DNA from: an uncultured Oscillospiraceae bacterium
GTDB lineage: Bacteria; Bacillota; Clostridia; Oscillospirales; Oscillospiraceae
NCBI GenBank assembly: GCA_934565615.1
Contig: CAKTIH010000116.1
Location: 1 to 6,843 of the forward strand
DNA length: 6,843 nucleotides
Direction: 5' to 3'
Part shown: positions 5,039-6,843 of the stretch, in pieces
How the letters are laid out: the number at the start of each line of letters is the position of its first letter
Numbering within the stretch: position 1 is the first letter of the stretch
Notes under the pieces: model-generated
Told to the model about the DNA's origin: nothing
The model's input: the letters and a program-made list of their open reading frames with translations, nothing else
Databases searched by the model: none
Position numbers and translations under genes: made by a program

Positions 5039-6148
5039 ATGCTTGAATTTGAAGAATATAAGGTAAAGCTCAATAACGCAAAGCCCGGTCTTGAGGACCT
5101 GCGCGGCGCGCTGAAGCTCGAGAGCGCGCAGAAGGAGATCGAGGAGCTTGAGGCGGCTTCCGAGCGCGAGGGCTTCTGGAACGATGTTGAGAAATCCCAG
5201 AAGGTACAGAAGCGGCTCAAAACGCTCAAGAACAAGGTTGAAAATTTCCAGAAGCTCTGCGCCGCGTGGGACGATATGTACACTATATGCGAGATGGCCA
5301 TCGAAGAGAACGATGATTCGATGCTCGAGGAGCTGGAGAGCGAGTATAAGCAGTTCACCGAGAAGGTCGAGGAGACCCGGCTCGGCACTCTGCTCACCGG
5401 CGAGTATGACGCGAACAACGCCATTCTCACCTTCCATGCCGGCGCCGGCGGCACCGAGGCGCAGGACTGGGCCTCGATGCTCTACCGTATGTACAACATG
5501 TGGGCAGACCGCCACGGGTACAAGGTCAGGGTCATGGACTATCTCGACGGAGACGAGGCAGGCATCAAGAGCGCGACGATTATGATCGAGGGCGAGAACG
5601 CCTACGGCTTCCTCAAGAGCGAGCACGGCATACACAGGCTTGTACGCGTCTCTCCGTTTGACGCTGCCGGCCGCCGCCACACCTCCTTTGCCGCGGTCGA
5701 GGTCATGCCCGAGATAAGCGACGATGATAATGAGATCGAGCTGCGCGACGAGGATATCAAGATGGACGTGTTCCGCTCCTCCGGTGCGGGCGGCCAGAAG
5801 GTCAACAAGACTTCTTCTGCGGTGCGTCTTACCCATATCCCGACGGGCATAGTCGTGTCCAGTCAGGTGGAGCGCAGCCATTTCCAGAACCTCGAAAACT
5901 GCCGCAATATGCTGCGTGCGAGGCTCGCCGAAATAAAGGAACGCGAGCATCTTGAAAAGATCAGCGATATCAAGGGCGTGCAGTTGAAGATCGAATGGGG
6001 CAGCCAGATCCGCTCCTACGTGTTTATGCCCTATCAGCTCGTTAAGGATCACCGCACGAACTATGAAAACGGAAATATCGACAACGTCATGAACGGCGAT
6101 CTTGACGGCTTCATAAACGCGTATCTGTCCATGAAAGCGGAAACCTAA
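5039..6148 (+). CDS. prfB: Peptide chain release factor 2 (no programmed frameshift)
   Basis: RF2 reads UGA and UAA stop codons in the ribosomal A site and triggers release of the finished protein. The 369-residue product has an alpha-helical domain 1 (about 1-115), the stop-recognition tripeptide SPF (205-207; RF1 would have PxT), and the peptidyl-transferase motif GGQ in SSGAGGQKVNKTSS (247-260). SPF and GGQ lie almost exactly where they do in the E. coli protein. In many bacteria prfB is interrupted near codon 25 by an in-frame UGA bypassed by a +1 shift. Here the equivalent place (LRGALKLE, residues 21-28) is continuous, with CTG AAG at 5111-5116 and no stop. I chose the ATG at 5039 because MLEFEEYKVKL fits clostridial RF2 and because an upstream in-frame GTG at 4988 overlaps the promoter. 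GTG at 5027 is an alternative. The ribosome binding site is weak (AAAGTGG). Confidence 0.96.
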   Translation: MLEFEEYKVKLNNAKPGLEDLRGALKLESAQKEIEELEAASEREGFWNDVEKSQKVQKRLKTLKNKVENFQKLCAAWDDMYTICEMAIEENDDSMLEELESEYKQFTEKVEETRLGTLLTGEYDANNAILTFHAGAGGTEAQDWASMLYRMYNMWADRHGYKVRVMDYLDGDEAGIKSATIMIEGENAYGFLKSEHGIHRLVRVSPFDAAGRRHTSFAAVEVMPEISDDDNEIELRDEDIKMDVFRSSGAGGQKVNKTSSAVRLTHIPTGIVVSSQVERSHFQNLENCRNMLRARLAEIKEREHLEKISDIKGVQLKIEWGSQIRSYVFMPYQLVKDHRTNYENGNIDNVMNGDLDGFINAYLSMKAET

Positions 6149-6172
6149 ATTCATAGGAAAGGTTTTGTTAAA

Positions 6173-6790
6173 TTGAAATCCCGCGTTAGTGCGAAGGCTT
6201 GTGTGATCGCCGCTCTCGGCAGCGCGATACAGGCTTTCGGGCTGTATAATATCCACTCCATCTCCGGTGTCACCGAGGGCGGCATCCTCGGCCTGACCCT
6301 GCTGCTGCACCACTGGTTAGGCATTTCCCCGGCGCTGTCGTCGCTGGTGCTCAACGCCGCCTGCTATATCCTCGGCGCGGCAGTTCTGGGCAAGGGCTTT
6401 GTTATCATGTCGGTGATAGCCGGGGGCAGCTTCTCGGCGTTCTATTGGGTGTTTGAAAAGTTCCCGCCGCTCTGGCCGGGCATCGCGGATATGCCGCTGC
6501 TCGCGGCGCTCGTGGGCGCGCTGTTCATCGGCGTCGGTGTCGGGCTCGGCGTACGCATGGGCGGAGCCTCCGGTGGGGATGACGCTCTTGCAATGTCTAT
6601 CGAAAAGCTTACGGGCATCGGCATCCAGTGGGTGTACCTTGTGGAGGACCTAATCGTGCTGACACTGTCGCTGAGCTATATCCCGCTCAGAAGGATCGCC
6701 TACTCGCTTCTGACAGTCATCCTGTCAGGTCAACTTATCGGCCTTGTGGCAAAGAAAAAACCTGCCGCACCGGAAGCGGCAGAGGAATAA
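6173..6790 (+). CDS. Short YitT-family (DUF161) integral membrane protein
   Basis: A 205-residue hydrophobic protein with about five or six membrane segments (roughly 8-25, 33-52, 56-74, 76-94, 107-128, 151-171, 174-193) and a charged C-terminal tail (AKKKPAAPEAAEE). Family signatures are the N-terminal GVTEGGILGLTLLLHHWLGI (32-51) and the glycine-rich GGASGGDDALAM (130-141), which matches the GGxSGGxDxxA motif of YitT proteins. Most YitT proteins are about 280-290 residues with a cytoplasmic DUF2179 domain; this one ends right after the membrane part, as in the short subfamily. The transported substrate or role is not known for the family. The start is TTG at 6173-6175, supported by AGGAAAGG (6155-6162) ten bases upstream and by the lack of an in-frame ATG nearby. 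It starts 24 bases after prfB and is probably co-transcribed from the prfB promoter. Confidence 0.85.
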   Translation: MKSRVSAKACVIAALGSAIQAFGLYNIHSISGVTEGGILGLTLLLHHWLGISPALSSLVLNAACYILGAAVLGKGFVIMSVIAGGSFSAFYWVFEKFPPLWPGIADMPLLAALVGALFIGVGVGLGVRMGGASGGDDALAMSIEKLTGIGIQWVYLVEDLIVLTLSLSYIPLRRIAYSLLTVILSGQLIGLVAKKKPAAPEAAEE

Positions 6791-6791
6791 C

Positions 6792-6833
6792 CAACCAGCC
6801 GCGTCTCAGCGAAAGCCGAGACGCGGCTGGTTG
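6792..6833. terminator. Long perfect hairpin after the YitT-family gene, probable terminator
   Basis: A 16-bp perfect stem (6792-6807 with 6818-6833) is capped, after an A-C mismatch, by GC-GAAA-GC, a stable GNRA-type tetraloop. It starts one base after the stop codon. The following bases up to the window edge (ACTACTATAT) are AT-rich but not a T-run, so termination may be imperfect or the hairpin may mark the 3' end. Position and stem strength favour a terminator for the prfB transcript. Confidence 0.6.
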
Positions 6834-6843
6834 ACTACTATAT

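Noticed and set aside
4946..6313. Minus-strand open frame of 455 codons
   Set aside because: It is antisense to the whole of prfB and crosses the prfB promoter and the start of the YitT gene. The composition is that of a shadow frame.

Overview
The window looks like ordinary chromosomal DNA from a GC-rich, low-branching Firmicute of the class Clostridia, probably an Oscillospirales-type gut bacterium. The evidence is the paired GlgC/GlgD glycogen genes, the prs-pth gene pair, the strong GGAGG-type ribosome binding sites on most genes, the Clostridia-like Pth and RF2 N-termini, and GC-rich codon use. The taxonomic placement is inference from these protein features, not from a database search.

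Layout. Positions 1-388 (minus) hold the first 129 codons of a glycogen phosphorylase (glgP) that runs off the left edge. Positions 389-753 are non-coding: a glgP promoter overlapping an 18-bp perfect palindrome, then a 272-bp block of six hairpins bounded by two near-identical terminator hairpins. Positions 754-4817 (minus) form a run transcribed leftward: prs, pth, glgC and glgD. Positions 4818-5038 are a divergent promoter region. Positions 5039-6790 (plus) hold prfB (release factor 2) and a short YitT-family membrane protein gene, followed by a long hairpin at 6792-6833.

How the genes work together. GlgC makes ADP-glucose from glucose-1-phosphate and ATP, with GlgD as a degenerate, probably non-catalytic partner. 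GlgP releases glucose-1-phosphate from the glycogen. Synthesis and breakdown genes therefore sit side by side, but terminators and a separate palindrome-bearing promoter suggest that glgP is regulated apart from glgCD. Upstream are two housekeeping genes: prs (PRPP synthesis) and pth (peptidyl-tRNA recycling). On the other strand, prfB terminates translation at UGA and UAA; it lacks the programmed frameshift found in many bacteria.

I found no mobile-element gene, CRISPR array, tRNA, rRNA or clearly new multi-gene system. The least-explained structures are the hairpin block at 457-728 and the palindrome at 430-447.
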